A DNA stretch of 64,000 nt, taken from Cryobacterium sp. HLT2-28 (GTDB taxonomy: Bacteria; Actinomycetota; Actinomycetes; Actinomycetales; Microbacteriaceae). Made by a program: the position numbers and the translations under genes. Positions 41,427 through 50,363 of this stretch are shown piece by piece. Below the pieces are notes generated by a model. The model searched no databases, was not told where the DNA came from, and saw only the letters and a list, made by a program, of their open reading frames with translations. Each line of letters starts with the position of its first letter. The first letter of the stretch is position 1. The stretch covers positions 84,108-148,107 of the forward strand of contig NZ_SOFH01000009.1 of assembly GCF_004402495.1 (NCBI RefSeq), in the 5' to 3' direction.

Positions 41427-43013
41427 TTACCCCACACGCGAGGCGAAGATATCGCTGGCCGGGCGGGGTGAGATGCTGCCGGGCGGGTTGGCCCCGGCAC
41501 CGTTCATCTGGGTGAAGAACGTCAGGAAGTCACCCTTTGAGTGGGTCAGGCCTTCGTAGTCCCCCGCGAAGTATCCGCGGGCCCTGGCTCCGCTCGACAT
41601 GTCGAAGTCGGCACCCACCCGTGTCTCCTGCCAGGTGGCGCCACCGTCGTGGGAGTGCAGCAACCATGTGCTCGTGACCAGCGGAATCCCCGCATCGTCA
41701 TTGCGGAAATCGTAGTAGAGTACGCCGATGCTGCCGTCGGGCAGGACGTGCACGCGCGGCGTGAATGCCGGCGAGGAGTGGACCGTGTTGATGGCGTAGG
41801 ACACGGTGCCCCAGCTTGCGCCGCCGTCGGTGGACTTGGCAAAGGCAATCTGGTCTCTCGCGTTCCCGTTGGAGCGGGCGTCCTGCCAGGCCGCGTAGAC
41901 CTCCTGGTGTCCCGGACGCGGATCAGTCGCCCAGGACGGGATGATGTCGCCCGTGCGGACCGGGCTGCCGAACGTTGGGTCAGTGACCCCGACGCTGTTC
42001 AGCTTGTCGACGATCGTCGGGGTCGACCAGGTCGACCCCCGGTCGGCGGAGCGCTGGATGGCGACGTTGTCGCCCCGCACTTTCTTCGCGTTCTTGAAGT
42101 TGTAGATAAGGTCAAATCCGTTCACCAGGTCCCCGGTGCCGGTGACCACGATCTCGCTGCCGATGGTCTGGTTGATGGTTCCCGGATCGAAGATCTTGCG
42201 CGCGGCTTCCCAGGTTGCGCCACCGTCCGTGGTTCGTGAGAACCACGTCGGCCCGTGATAGCCGATGGCGTGCTCGCCTGCCACCCGAGAGGCCCGTTCA
42301 ACGGGGAACTCGAGCCGGTCCCACACGGCGTAAACGTAGCGGGAGGAGGTTGGATCGGCGGTGATTGAGTTCTTGTCGTTGAAGACGTTGAGGTCCGTGT
42401 CGCGCTTGAGCACGGCATTCGGACCCCAGGTCGCGCCGCCGTCGGTCGACTTGCTGACCAGAAGCGCGTTCTCACCGCTCAGCGTCTGGTTGAAGCTGAG
42501 CGAGAAGGCATAGGCGGAACCGTCCGGTGAAACGCTGACCCAGGGGTCGGTTGAGCGCTCGTAATCGCCACCGTTCGCCACTGTGCCTCCTGTGCACCGC
42601 GAAAACGCCGGCTGAGTTCTTGACGGTTGCCAGGTGTCGCCGCCGTTGGTGGAATACCCGTAGTACGTCGCGTTGGAACCACCGTCAGACCACCGGTCCT
42701 GCTGCCAGCCGCCGACGAGATTGTCTTCATTCGCGGGGTTGACCGCAACAGACGGTTCGAGCTCGGTGCCGGGGAAGTTGGTTCCGACCTGAGCGGAACC
42801 TGGGACGCCGTTGCAGGGAGGACCATCAGCGTCGGCCCCGGCGAACGGGCTGCCGATCGAACTCGCCCGAACGAGCGGACTCGCACCCAGGGTGCCGGCA
42901 ACGGCAGCGGTGGCCGGGACCCCCGCCACGGCAATAGCGCACGCCAGAACGACGAGGACCCGCTTTCGAGTGGCCCCGACCCGGGGATGACGCGGTCCGC
43001 TGTTCTGATTCAT
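41427..43013 (-). CDS. Secreted BNR-repeat (sialidase-fold) protein
   Basis: 528 residues. Signal peptide with VLVVLACAIAVAGVPATAAVA and an AxA-type cleavage site near residue 40. Six Asp-box repeats are visible: STNGGDTW, STDGGATW, TTDGGATW, SADRGSTW, STDGGASW and SHDGGATW, which mark a six-bladed beta-propeller. I do not see the FRIP-type arginine motif of true sialidases near the N-terminus, so a different glycoside or a structural role is possible. Single gene, convergent with the helicase. Confidence 0.82.
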   Translation of the reverse strand: MNQNSGPRHPRVGATRKRVLVVLACAIAVAGVPATAAVAGTLGASPLVRASSIGSPFAGADADGPPCNGVPGSAQVGTNFPGTELEPSVAVNPANEDNLVGGWQQDRWSDGGSNATYYGYSTNGGDTWQPSRTQPAFSRCTGGTVANGGDYERSTDPWVSVSPDGSAYAFSLSFNQTLSGENALLVSKSTDGGATWGPNAVLKRDTDLNVFNDKNSITADPTSSRYVYAVWDRLEFPVERASRVAGEHAIGYHGPTWFSRTTDGGATWEAARKIFDPGTINQTIGSEIVVTGTGDLVNGFDLIYNFKNAKKVRGDNVAIQRSADRGSTWSTPTIVDKLNSVGVTDPTFGSPVRTGDIIPSWATDPRPGHQEVYAAWQDARSNGNARDQIAFAKSTDGGASWGTVSYAINTVHSSPAFTPRVHVLPDGSIGVLYYDFRNDDAGIPLVTSTWLLHSHDGGATWQETRVGADFDMSSGARARGYFAGDYEGLTHSKGDFLTFFTQMNGAGANPPGSISPRPASDIFASRVG

Positions 43014-43145
43014 CCGGGGCTCTCCTTTGAACTCGGTCCGTTCGACGTGACGAACGGTACCCCGTTCAGCCGCTCCACGCTAGACCGCGCGAGCCGGGGA
43101 GCAGCCGCGTCAATCGGCGCCGAGCGTCTGAGCTAGTCTCGGGTC

Positions 43146-43679
43146 ATGGTCACCACAGCGCTCATCCGTCCCGTCGTCGAATCGGATGCCGAGAGCCTCG
43201 GCCAAGTGCATGCCACCTGCTGGCACGAGACGTACGACAATCAGCTCAGCGCCGCCGCTCTCGAGCAGCTCCAGCCCGCCCGCCTGGCCGCCATGTGGCG
43301 GCGTTTCAGCTCACAGGGGCCGCAGTACCGGCAGGTCGCCGCGCTCGTCGACGGCGAGATCGTCGGCTTCGCCGGCAGCGGCCCGGCCCGCGACACCGAC
43401 AAGCCGGCACCGACCGAGCTCTATTTCATCTACCTGCTGGATGCCTATCACGGCACCGGCATCGGCCAGCAGCTCTTCGACGCCGTCATCGACGAGGGAC
43501 CGTCGTGCCTGTGGGTCGCCGCCGAGAACGCCCGGGCCCACTCGTTCTACAAGCGCAACGGCTATGCCCCGGACGGCCACGAGCAGGACCAGGAAGTCCT
43601 CGGCGAGGAGTTGCACGAGGTGCGCCTGGTGCGGCCCCGGTCGCTCGCCCGGCGCGTGTCACTCGCCACCGCCGGGTAA
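43146..43679 (+). CDS. GNAT-family N-acetyltransferase
   Basis: 177 residues. ALIRPVVESDAESLGQVHATCW opens the GNAT fold; the acetyl-CoA loop is YHGTGIGQQLFDAV (the Q/RxxGxG/A motif), followed by LWVAAENARAHSFYKRNGY, the usual motif B. The acceptor substrate is unknown. Similar proteins acetylate small amines or protein N-termini. It lies divergent from the BNR-protein gene across a 132-bp spacer. Confidence 0.9.
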   Translation: MVTTALIRPVVESDAESLGQVHATCWHETYDNQLSAAALEQLQPARLAAMWRRFSSQGPQYRQVAALVDGEIVGFAGSGPARDTDKPAPTELYFIYLLDAYHGTGIGQQLFDAVIDEGPSCLWVAAENARAHSFYKRNGYAPDGHEQDQEVLGEELHEVRLVRPRSLARRVSLATAG

Positions 43680-43818
43680 CGCCCCGCGCGGGTCGGCGCG
43701 CCGGCGGCGCGCGGACGGTCGGGATGGAGTTTTTCGCGACCCGCCGCATCCGTCGCCGTCGAACCCGGCGTGGCGCGAGTTTCTCCACCCTGAATGGGAG
43801 CGCTGCGCTGCAGCCGCG

Positions 43819-44406
43819 CTAGCGGAGCTGCCCGACCGACGCGAGCGCCATCCGCAGGAGAGCGCCGCGGCCGCCCTCCATCTCCGCGGAGACGGCCTCG
43901 GAGGAGGCCTCGGCCGGCGTCATCCAGGTGAGCTCGAGGGCATCCTGGCGCGGGTCGCAGGTGCCGGTGACCGGCACGACGTAGACCATGGAGACGGCGT
44001 GCTGGCGGTCATCCGTGAACGCGGTGATGCCGGGCATCGGGAAGTACTCGGCCACCGTGACCGGCACCGGGCTGGTCGGCAACTGCGGGAACGCCATCGG
44101 GCCGAGGTCCTTCTCCAGGTGGCGGAACAGCGCGTCGCGCAGGGTCTCGCCGTAGAGGACGCGGCCGGAGACGAGCGTGCGGGTCATCTCGCCGGTCGGC
44201 CTGGCCCGGAGCAGCACTCCGACCGAGACGACCTGACCGAGACCGTCGACCCGCACCGGAACGGCCTCGATGTAGAGGATCGGCAGCCGGCGCCGGATCT
44301 CCGCCAGTTCGATGTCGGTGAGCCAGCCCGGGTTCACGTTCGGCGGCGGTACACCGTCGGGCCCAGGCGTCCAGTCCGGATCAGGGTCAGGGGTGCGCAC
44401 GCTCAT
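43819..44406 (-). CDS. NUDIX-like DUF4916 protein
   Basis: 195 residues from the ATG at 44406. WLTDIELAEIRRRLPILYIEAVPVRV, SGRVLYGETLRDALFRHLEKDLG, PVPVTVAEYFP and GITAFTDDRQHAVSMVYVVPV are characteristic of DUF4916. The Nudix box keeps Gly-x5-Glu-x7-Arg, but the catalytic REUXEE part reads R-HLEKD, so metal binding and hydrolysis may be altered. Divergent from the ADP-ribosylglycohydrolase gene, with 132 bp between them. Confidence 0.85.
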   Translation of the reverse strand: MSVRTPDPDPDWTPGPDGVPPPNVNPGWLTDIELAEIRRRLPILYIEAVPVRVDGLGQVVSVGVLLRARPTGEMTRTLVSGRVLYGETLRDALFRHLEKDLGPMAFPQLPTSPVPVTVAEYFPMPGITAFTDDRQHAVSMVYVVPVTGTCDPRQDALELTWMTPAEASSEAVSAEMEGGRGALLRMALASVGQLR

Positions 44407-44538
44407 GAGTTCATTCTGTCCTACCCGGCGAGCGGATGCGCGGCCCGGTGCTCCTACACTGCCAACCGGCCGGGTCGGACCTCGGGTTTCGCCCGTGGAA
44501 CGCGTCGGCGAACGCCGCCACCCGGTACAGTCGGCCTC

Positions 44539-45558
44539 GTGAACAGTCACACGTCGGTCGCGGAGCGGGATCGCGCCCTGGGCGCGTTCTACGGCCTGGC
44601 CCTCGGCGACGCACTCGGCATGCCGACCCAGTCGATGTCCCGGTCCGAGATCCTGGCCGACTACGGCCCCATCGCGGGATTCCGCGACGCGGGCCCGCGC
44701 CAGCGGATCGCCGCCGGGATGCCGGCCGGCACGGTGACAGACGACACCGAGCAGGCCGTGCTGCTGGCCGGGCTGGTCATCGAGGGTCGCGGCCACGTCG
44801 ACCCGCGGGTCTTCGCGGCCCGCCTGCTCGGCTGGGAACAGGGGATGCGTGCCCGCGGTTCGCTCGACCTCCTCGGCCCGTCGACGGCGGCCGCGCTGGG
44901 CCGCCTCACCGACGGCGAGTCACCGCTGACGAGCGGCCGGTTCGGCGGCACCAACGGCGCCGCGATGCGGATCGCCCCGGTCGGCATCGCGCTCGGACTC
45001 GAACCGCTGGGCGCATTCGTCGACGCGGTCACCGAGGCGAACCTGGTCACCCACAACACCACCCTCGGCATCGGCAGCGCGGCCGCGGTCGGCGCCGCGG
45101 TGAGCGCCGGGATCGCCGGGGCAACCCTCACAGGCGCCATCACGGCCGCGGTCACCGCCGCCGCAGAGGGCGAACGCCGCGGGCACTGGGTGGCAGGGGC
45201 GTCGATCGCCGCGCGCATCCGCTGGGCCGTCGGCCACCTCACGGGATTGCCCGCGGAGGACCAGGCGGATGCCGTGTGCGCCCTGATCGGCACCTCCGTC
45301 GCCGCCCAGGAGTCGGTCGTCGCCGCGCTCGCGCTGGCCGCGGTCTCCCGCGACCCCTGGCGAACCCTCTGCCTCGTGGCGGGTCTCGGCGGCGACACCG
45401 ACACCATCGCCGCGATCTGCGGCGCGGTGCTCGGCTCGGTCCACGGTCTGCGGGCCTGGCCGACGGCCGAACTGGACGCGCTTCGCCTGGTCAACGACCT
45501 CGACCTGGCCCCGCTGGTCGACGGGCTCCTTGAGCTGCGCCGGGAACGCCGTGGCTGA
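44539..45558 (+). CDS. ADP-ribosylglycohydrolase family protein
   Basis: 339 residues from GTG at 44539. All-helical DraG-type hydrolase with two metal-binding motifs: TVTDDTEQA (about 66-74) and the C-terminal GLGGDTDTIAAICGA. GALxGLALGDALGMPT occupies the N-terminus. Known members remove ADP-ribose from arginine or act on ADP-ribosylated nucleosides. It overlaps the kinase gene downstream by eight bases, and a NUDIX-like gene is divergent upstream. Confidence 0.9.
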   Translation: MNSHTSVAERDRALGAFYGLALGDALGMPTQSMSRSEILADYGPIAGFRDAGPRQRIAAGMPAGTVTDDTEQAVLLAGLVIEGRGHVDPRVFAARLLGWEQGMRARGSLDLLGPSTAAALGRLTDGESPLTSGRFGGTNGAAMRIAPVGIALGLEPLGAFVDAVTEANLVTHNTTLGIGSAAAVGAAVSAGIAGATLTGAITAAVTAAAEGERRGHWVAGASIAARIRWAVGHLTGLPAEDQADAVCALIGTSVAAQESVVAALALAAVSRDPWRTLCLVAGLGGDTDTIAAICGAVLGSVHGLRAWPTAELDALRLVNDLDLAPLVDGLLELRRERRG

Positions 45559-46519
45559 GCCTCCCCGCCTGATTTTCACCGGCAACGTCATCGTCGACGT
45601 GGTGCTGACCATCGACCGGCTGCCCGAGGCCGGGAGCGACACCCTAGCCTCCTCGTCCCGGCTCACGGCCGGCGGCGGCTTCAACACCATGGCCGCCGCC
45701 CGGCGCGACGGCCTGCCGGTGACGTTCCTCGGCCGGTACGGGCAGGGACCGTTCGGCGCCATCGTGCACGCCGCACTGGGCGCCGAAGGCATCGAGGCCG
45801 CCCAGCCGGCGCTGCCCGACCTCGACAGCGGCTACTGCGTCGTGCTCGTCGACGGTGCCGCCGAGCGCACCTTCGTGACCTGGGTCGGCGCTGAGGGGCG
45901 GCTCGGCCGGGGCGACCTCGACCTGGCCGAGGTGCGCCCCGGCGACATTGTGTACGTGTCGGGGTACAGCCTCGCGCATCCGGCGAATGCCGCGATCCCC
46001 GGCTGGCTGCGCGAGCTCCCGCCCGCCGCCCGCGTGATCACCGACCCGTCGCCGCTCGTCGCGACCCTCGACCCGGCCACCCTCGCCGAGGTGATGGGCC
46101 GCACCGACGTGTTCAGCGCGAACGCACGCGAGGCCCGGCACCTGACCGGGACGGGCGAGCCCGGTGACGCGGCTGCCCGCCTGGTCGGCAGCATCCGTCC
46201 CGGCGGCTTCGTCGTCGTGCGCGATGGCCCGAACGGATGCTGGCTCGCCTGCGACAACCTCGGCCGGCTCCCCGTGCACGTGCCGGGTTTCACGGTGTCT
46301 GTCGTCGACACGACCGGCGCCGGCGACACCCACTGCGGGGTTCTCGCCGCCGCGCTGGCCCGTGGGCTGACACCGCTGGAGGCGGCCCGGCGCGCGAACG
46401 CGGCGGCCGCCCTGGCCGTGACCCGGCCCGGACCGGCAACCGCGCCGCCGGCCGCCGCGATCGACGCGTTCCTGCGCGACACCGGCGGCACCGACGGCAC
46501 CGACGGCCCCGGCGCCTGA
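45551..46519 (+). CDS. PfkB-family sugar/nucleoside kinase
   Basis: 322 residues from GTG at 45551, which lies inside the end of the preceding gene. Ribokinase fold: N-terminal FTGNVIVDVVLTIDRLPEAGSD, substrate motif GGGFNTMAAARRDG, and the ATP/catalytic motif VVDTTGAGDTHCG with the catalytic Asp. The ending is a Gly/Thr/Asp repeat tail. The pairing of an ADP-ribosylglycohydrolase and PfkB kinase recurs in bacteria; the sugar is not known. Confidence 0.9.
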   Translation: MAEPPRLIFTGNVIVDVVLTIDRLPEAGSDTLASSSRLTAGGGFNTMAAARRDGLPVTFLGRYGQGPFGAIVHAALGAEGIEAAQPALPDLDSGYCVVLVDGAAERTFVTWVGAEGRLGRGDLDLAEVRPGDIVYVSGYSLAHPANAAIPGWLRELPPAARVITDPSPLVATLDPATLAEVMGRTDVFSANAREARHLTGTGEPGDAAARLVGSIRPGGFVVVRDGPNGCWLACDNLGRLPVHVPGFTVSVVDTTGAGDTHCGVLAAALARGLTPLEAARRANAAAALAVTRPGPATAPPAAAIDAFLRDTGGTDGTDGPGA

Positions 46520-46698
46520 GCACCCCGGCCGCCTGAGCACCCCACGGGCGGCGACACCAGCGGCACCGGCTGCTGACCACCCCGACATCTGGGCACACCG
46601 GCGCGCGATCACAACGCCGGACGCGCCCGCCCCCGTCGCAGTGAAAGACTGGAACCAGTCGCCGCGAACCGGCAGCGACCCGAAACGGAAGGTCCGAG

Positions 46699-47478
46699 AT
46701 GGGCAACAACGAAGAGGGCCACCCCGAGCGGACCGAACCCCAGCGGACCGAACCGACCGAAGACCGCACCGAACCCAAGCGGATCGAACCGACCGAAGAG
46801 CCGACCGAACCCGAGCGGATCGAAGCGATCGACCCGGATGCCGTGCTCTGGTCGTCCGGCCCCGCGGACCGGGGCGGCCGTCCCCTGCTGCTCATCCTGC
46901 ACGGCTACGGCTCCCACGAGGGTGACCTCTTCTCCCTCGCGCCGCATCTTCCGTTGCACCCGGTAATCGCGGCCCTCCGCGCGCCGCTTTCGGCCGGTCC
47001 CGGCTGGGCCTGGTTCCCGATCGGTGCGGCCGGTGCCACGGTCAACCCCGGGGCACCGAGCGCCGACGCCCTCACCGCGGCCGCCGCCGGCGTGCTGGCC
47101 TGGCTCGACGCGCTGCCGGAGCAGCCGACCTCGGTGGGCCTGCTCGGCTTCTCCCAGGGCGGCGCGATGGCCCTCCAGTTGCTGCGCCAGGCACCCGACC
47201 GGTTCGCCTTCGCGGTACAGCTGTCGGGTTTCGTGGGCCGCAGCGAGCATCCGGGCGACGTCCGACTGGCCGAGCTGCGCCTCCCGGTCTTCTGGGGCCG
47301 CGGCACGGCCGACCCGGTGATCCCCCAGGATGCGATCGAACGCACCCAGGTCTGGCTGCCGGGTCATTCCGAGCTCACCGAGCGCATCTACGAGGGGATG
47401 GGGCACGCCATCTCACAGGCCGAACTCGGCGAGATCGTCGGCTTCCTGCGCGAGCAGTACGCGAGGCTCCCCGCCTGA
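46699..47478 (+). CDS. Alpha/beta-hydrolase, carboxylesterase/phospholipase type
   Basis: 259 residues from the ATG at 46699 (GGAAGG upstream). Catalytic triad is recognisable: nucleophile GFSQGG, Asp in GTADPVIP, and His in GMGHAIS; LLLILHGYGS forms the oxyanion strand. The first 45 residues are a charged Glu/Pro/Thr/Arg repeat absent from typical members, encoded by two copies of a 36-bp unit (46744-46779, 46780-46815). Likely a cytoplasmic esterase of unknown substrate. Confidence 0.88.
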   Translation: MGNNEEGHPERTEPQRTEPTEDRTEPKRIEPTEEPTEPERIEAIDPDAVLWSSGPADRGGRPLLLILHGYGSHEGDLFSLAPHLPLHPVIAALRAPLSAGPGWAWFPIGAAGATVNPGAPSADALTAAAAGVLAWLDALPEQPTSVGLLGFSQGGAMALQLLRQAPDRFAFAVQLSGFVGRSEHPGDVRLAELRLPVFWGRGTADPVIPQDAIERTQVWLPGHSELTERIYEGMGHAISQAELGEIVGFLREQYARLPA

Positions 47479-47498
47479 GGCAGGGCCTCTGCCCCGAA

Positions 47499-47539
47499 CG
47501 CGCCAGGTGCGCCGCCACGCTCCTGGTGCGCCTGGCGCG
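47499..47539. terminator. Hairpin between convergent genes
   Basis: Twelve paired bases, one a G-U wobble (47499-47510 with 47528-47539, CGCGCCAGGTGC and partner), around a 17-nt loop. It lies 21 nt after the esterase stop, in the 169-bp gap before the convergent DUF5997 gene. Confidence 0.65.
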
Positions 47540-47647
47540 CAGCGGCGAACCAGGCGCGCTGGGCGTCGCACCGGTAGTCGTCACCGCCCAGTCGCCGCGC
47601 GGGCCGCGCAGCTCCGCGCAGGTTAGCGGGCTTGTTAGCGGGCGGGG

Positions 47648-48085
47648 TTAGCGGCCGCGCCCGGCCTTTTCGTTCTGGGCGGCCTGACGAACGATGTGCG
47701 CCGCCTTGCGGGCACGCTCGGCGTCGCGGTCTTTGACCCGGATCTGCTCTTCACGGACCTCGAACTGGGTCGCCCGCTCGGTGACCAGCCAGGCCGGCGG
47801 CTGCTGCAGGAGGGCCAGGATTTCGGCCGTGGTGAGCGGCTCCGTCACCTTGCCGCGCACGAGACCGGAGATCGACACGCCGAGCTTGGCGGCCACGACC
47901 TGTTTCGGGTGCGGGCCGTTGGCGCGCAGTTCGAGCAGCCACTCCGGCGGGTTCGCGTCCAGCGCGGCCAGGTCGGTGCGCGAAATGGGCGACGACTGGA
48001 ACTCCGCCGGGGCTGCTTCGAGCAAAATCCCGAGCTTCTGGGCCGCCGTGGCGGGCTTCATGGTCTGGGTCTTCTTCTCGGTCAT
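47648..48085 (-). CDS. DUF5997 protein with helix-turn-helix-like segment
   Basis: 145 residues. MKPATAAQKLGILLEAAPAEFQ and NPPEWLLELRANGPHPKQVVAAKLG are family-typical. Residues about 58-80 (HPKQVVAAKLGVSISGLVRG) look like a helix-turn-helix. The C-terminal third is basic and helical. Function unknown. The gene is divergent from a LysR effector-domain protein that has no DNA-binding domain, with 76 bp between them, a pairing I recall from other actinobacteria. Confidence 0.85.
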   Translation of the reverse strand: MTEKKTQTMKPATAAQKLGILLEAAPAEFQSSPISRTDLAALDANPPEWLLELRANGPHPKQVVAAKLGVSISGLVRGKVTEPLTTAEILALLQQPPAWLVTERATQFEVREEQIRVKDRDAERARKAAHIVRQAAQNEKAGRGR

Positions 48086-48161
48086 TAGTCAAGCGTATAG
48101 CCTGAGAGCGGTATCGATCCGGCGGGTCGGCACCGATGAAAGCGAACCAGAGAGGATGCCG

Positions 48162-48950
48162 GTGACTTTTTCCATTGCCTTCGTCGCCGGTGTGACCCCC
48201 ACCAAGTGGACTCGCATCTGGGCCGAACGCCGACCCGACCAGCCACTCGAGGTCTTCCGCACCGAACCCGGGGAGCAGGACCAGGTGCTCCGCGACGGTC
48301 GCGCCCAGGTCAGCCTGGTGCGGCTGCCCATCGACGAGACCGACCTGAGCCTGATCGCCCTGTACCGCGAGATCCCCGTCGTCGTCGCGGCGAAGGACCA
48401 CTTCATCGCCGACCAGGACAGCGTTCTCGTCGCCGACCTGGCCGACGAGCATCTCCTGCAGGACCCCGACGTCGTGCCGGAGTGGCGTGCGGTGGCGACC
48501 GAGGTGCGCGACGGCACGCGCCGTGCGCTGCCGAAGATGCGCGACCTCGACGAGGCGATGGAACAGGTCGCGGCGGGGGTGGGCATCCTGATCGTCCCCC
48601 ATTCGATCGCCCGGTTGCACGGCCGAAAGGATGTCGTGTCCCGGCCGGTCGAGGACGTGGCGGAAAGCCAGGTGTCCCTGGCCTGGCTCTCGAGCGAGAC
48701 GACCGAGGACGTCGAGGAGTTCATCGGCATCGTGCGCGGGCGCACGAAGGACAGCTCGCGGATCGACTCCCTGCCGGCCGAGCGGGTCAAGAAGGAGAAG
48801 AAGACCGACAAGGCGAAGGCCGCCGCGAAGGCTGTGCGCGTCGCCGCCGCGAAGGCGAAGCCGGCCGTGTCCCGGAAGGCCCCGAGCGCGCCCGGCCGCA
48901 CCCGCCCCACCGCCAGCCCGAAGAAGGGCAAGCGCCGCGGCTCCCGCTAG
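48162..48950 (+). CDS. LysR substrate-binding-domain protein without HTH, lysine-rich tail
   Basis: 262 residues from the GTG at 48162, with GAGAGG seven bases upstream; the ATG at 48156 abuts that site. VTFSIAFVAGVTPTKWTRIW begins directly in the periplasmic-binding-like fold of LysR effector domains (RD-I and RD-II), with no winged helix before it. After about residue 205 comes a Lys/Ala/Pro tail (KKEKKTDKAKAAAKA, SPKKGKRR) resembling histone H1, likely binding DNA non-specifically. Confidence 0.85.
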   Translation: MTFSIAFVAGVTPTKWTRIWAERRPDQPLEVFRTEPGEQDQVLRDGRAQVSLVRLPIDETDLSLIALYREIPVVVAAKDHFIADQDSVLVADLADEHLLQDPDVVPEWRAVATEVRDGTRRALPKMRDLDEAMEQVAAGVGILIVPHSIARLHGRKDVVSRPVEDVAESQVSLAWLSSETTEDVEEFIGIVRGRTKDSSRIDSLPAERVKKEKKTDKAKAAAKAVRVAAAKAKPAVSRKAPSAPGRTRPTASPKKGKRRGSR

Positions 48951-49097
48951 CCGGAGGACCGAAGGGCCGGGCGCCGGCAGACGCTGCGAACCAGCCTGCG
49001 GAACCGCGGCGACTCGCACTCTTCGGTTAGCTGATATAAGCTCAGCGGGCTCCACGATTTACCGGCTGGAGGTTCATTTCGGTCACGAGGAGTTTCG

Positions 49098-50333
49098 GTG
49101 GGGGAAGTCATCCGCTGGGCGATGGCACCCGTCTTGCGCGCGTGGATCGCCGCCAGGACGCGCGAATACGACACTCTGCCACGACCGCGGGATGCCCCGC
49201 AGGCCCACGCCGCCGGCATCAACAGCGATCGGATCCTGCTCTTCGGCAGCGGGCCTGCGGTCGGCTGGGGTGTTCTCAGTCACGACCTCGCCCTGCCGGG
49301 TTCGCTCGCGCGGGCACTGTCGGCGCGCACGGGGCGCGGCACCGACGTCGACGTCGTCCCGAGTCCGGCAGTCACGATCAGGTCCGCCCGCGCCGAACTC
49401 GCCGGGCTGAAGCTGTGGCGTTACGACGCGATCGTGCTCAGCGTCGGCACGACCGACGCCGTCGGGCTGATGCCGCCCCGGGTCTGGCGGCGTGAACTCC
49501 AGGCGATCCTGGACCAGCTCGGTCGCAGCACCTCCCAGACCACCCGCATCTTCGTGCTCGGCGTGCAGCCGATCCGGTCGATCGCGGCCTACGACTCGGC
49601 CCTGGGCACCTTCGGCGCCACGCACGCCCGGACCCTCAACGAGCTGACCGGCACCGTCTGCAGTTCTCATCCGGATGCCTGCTTCGTCGCCATGGCGGCC
49701 GGCCTGGCCCGCACCTCCGGCCGCATCCGCACGGCGGCGGACTACGTCGCCTGGGCCGAGAACCTCGCCGACTCGATGAAGGGCCCGCTCGACGCGGAGC
49801 ATCACGACGAGGCCCAGTCCTCCGAGAGCGACCACGACGGTTCGCCGACCGGCCACCCCGAGGGGCTCGGTCCCGACGCGGCGCGCGCCGTCGCCGCCCT
49901 GGGCCTCCTCGACACCGACCCGGAGGAGCGTTTCGACCGGATCGTGGCGGTGGCGCGGCGCTCCTACGGCACCCGTTCGGCCGCGTTCACCTTCGTCGAC
50001 GGGGACCGGCTGTGGGACAAGTCCAACCTGGGCGAGGCACCCCGGGTGTATCCGCTCGCCGGCTCGGTCACCGCCATCGCGGTGCGCTCCCCCGGCGCGC
50101 TGGTCATTCCGGACACGCTGCTCGACCCGCGCACCCGCGAGCATCCCCTCGTGGTTTGCAAGCCTCACACCCGCTTCTACGCCGGCTTCCCGGTGGAGGC
50201 GGAATCCGGTGAGCGGATCGGCGTGCTCAGCGTGTTCGACCCCTCACCTCGGCCGCCCGACGAGATCGACACGGTGCTGTTGCGCGAACTCGCCCTGCTG
50301 ATCCAGGCCGAGCTGCGCCGGCGCCCCGAGTAG
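49098..50333 (+). CDS. Degenerate SGNH-hydrolase domain fused to GAF domain
   Basis: 411 residues from GTG at 49098 (AGGAG upstream). Residues about 44-230 follow the SGNH fold: ILLFGSGPAVGWGV (block I), LSVGTTDAVG (block III) and TAADYVAWAENLADSM (block V). The block III Asn is Thr, and the block V Asp-x-x-His is missing, so hydrolysis is doubtful. Residues about 260-405 form a GAF domain (DPEERFDRIVAVARRSYG, FYAGFPVEAESGERIG), a small-molecule or redox sensor. A signalling rather than enzymatic role is inferred. Confidence 0.85.
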   Translation: MGEVIRWAMAPVLRAWIAARTREYDTLPRPRDAPQAHAAGINSDRILLFGSGPAVGWGVLSHDLALPGSLARALSARTGRGTDVDVVPSPAVTIRSARAELAGLKLWRYDAIVLSVGTTDAVGLMPPRVWRRELQAILDQLGRSTSQTTRIFVLGVQPIRSIAAYDSALGTFGATHARTLNELTGTVCSSHPDACFVAMAAGLARTSGRIRTAADYVAWAENLADSMKGPLDAEHHDEAQSSESDHDGSPTGHPEGLGPDAARAVAALGLLDTDPEERFDRIVAVARRSYGTRSAAFTFVDGDRLWDKSNLGEAPRVYPLAGSVTAIAVRSPGALVIPDTLLDPRTREHPLVVCKPHTRFYAGFPVEAESGERIGVLSVFDPSPRPPDEIDTVLLRELALLIQAELRRRPE

Positions 50334-50363
50334 GCGGCGCCGGGCATTCCAGGCCGGTGCGGG

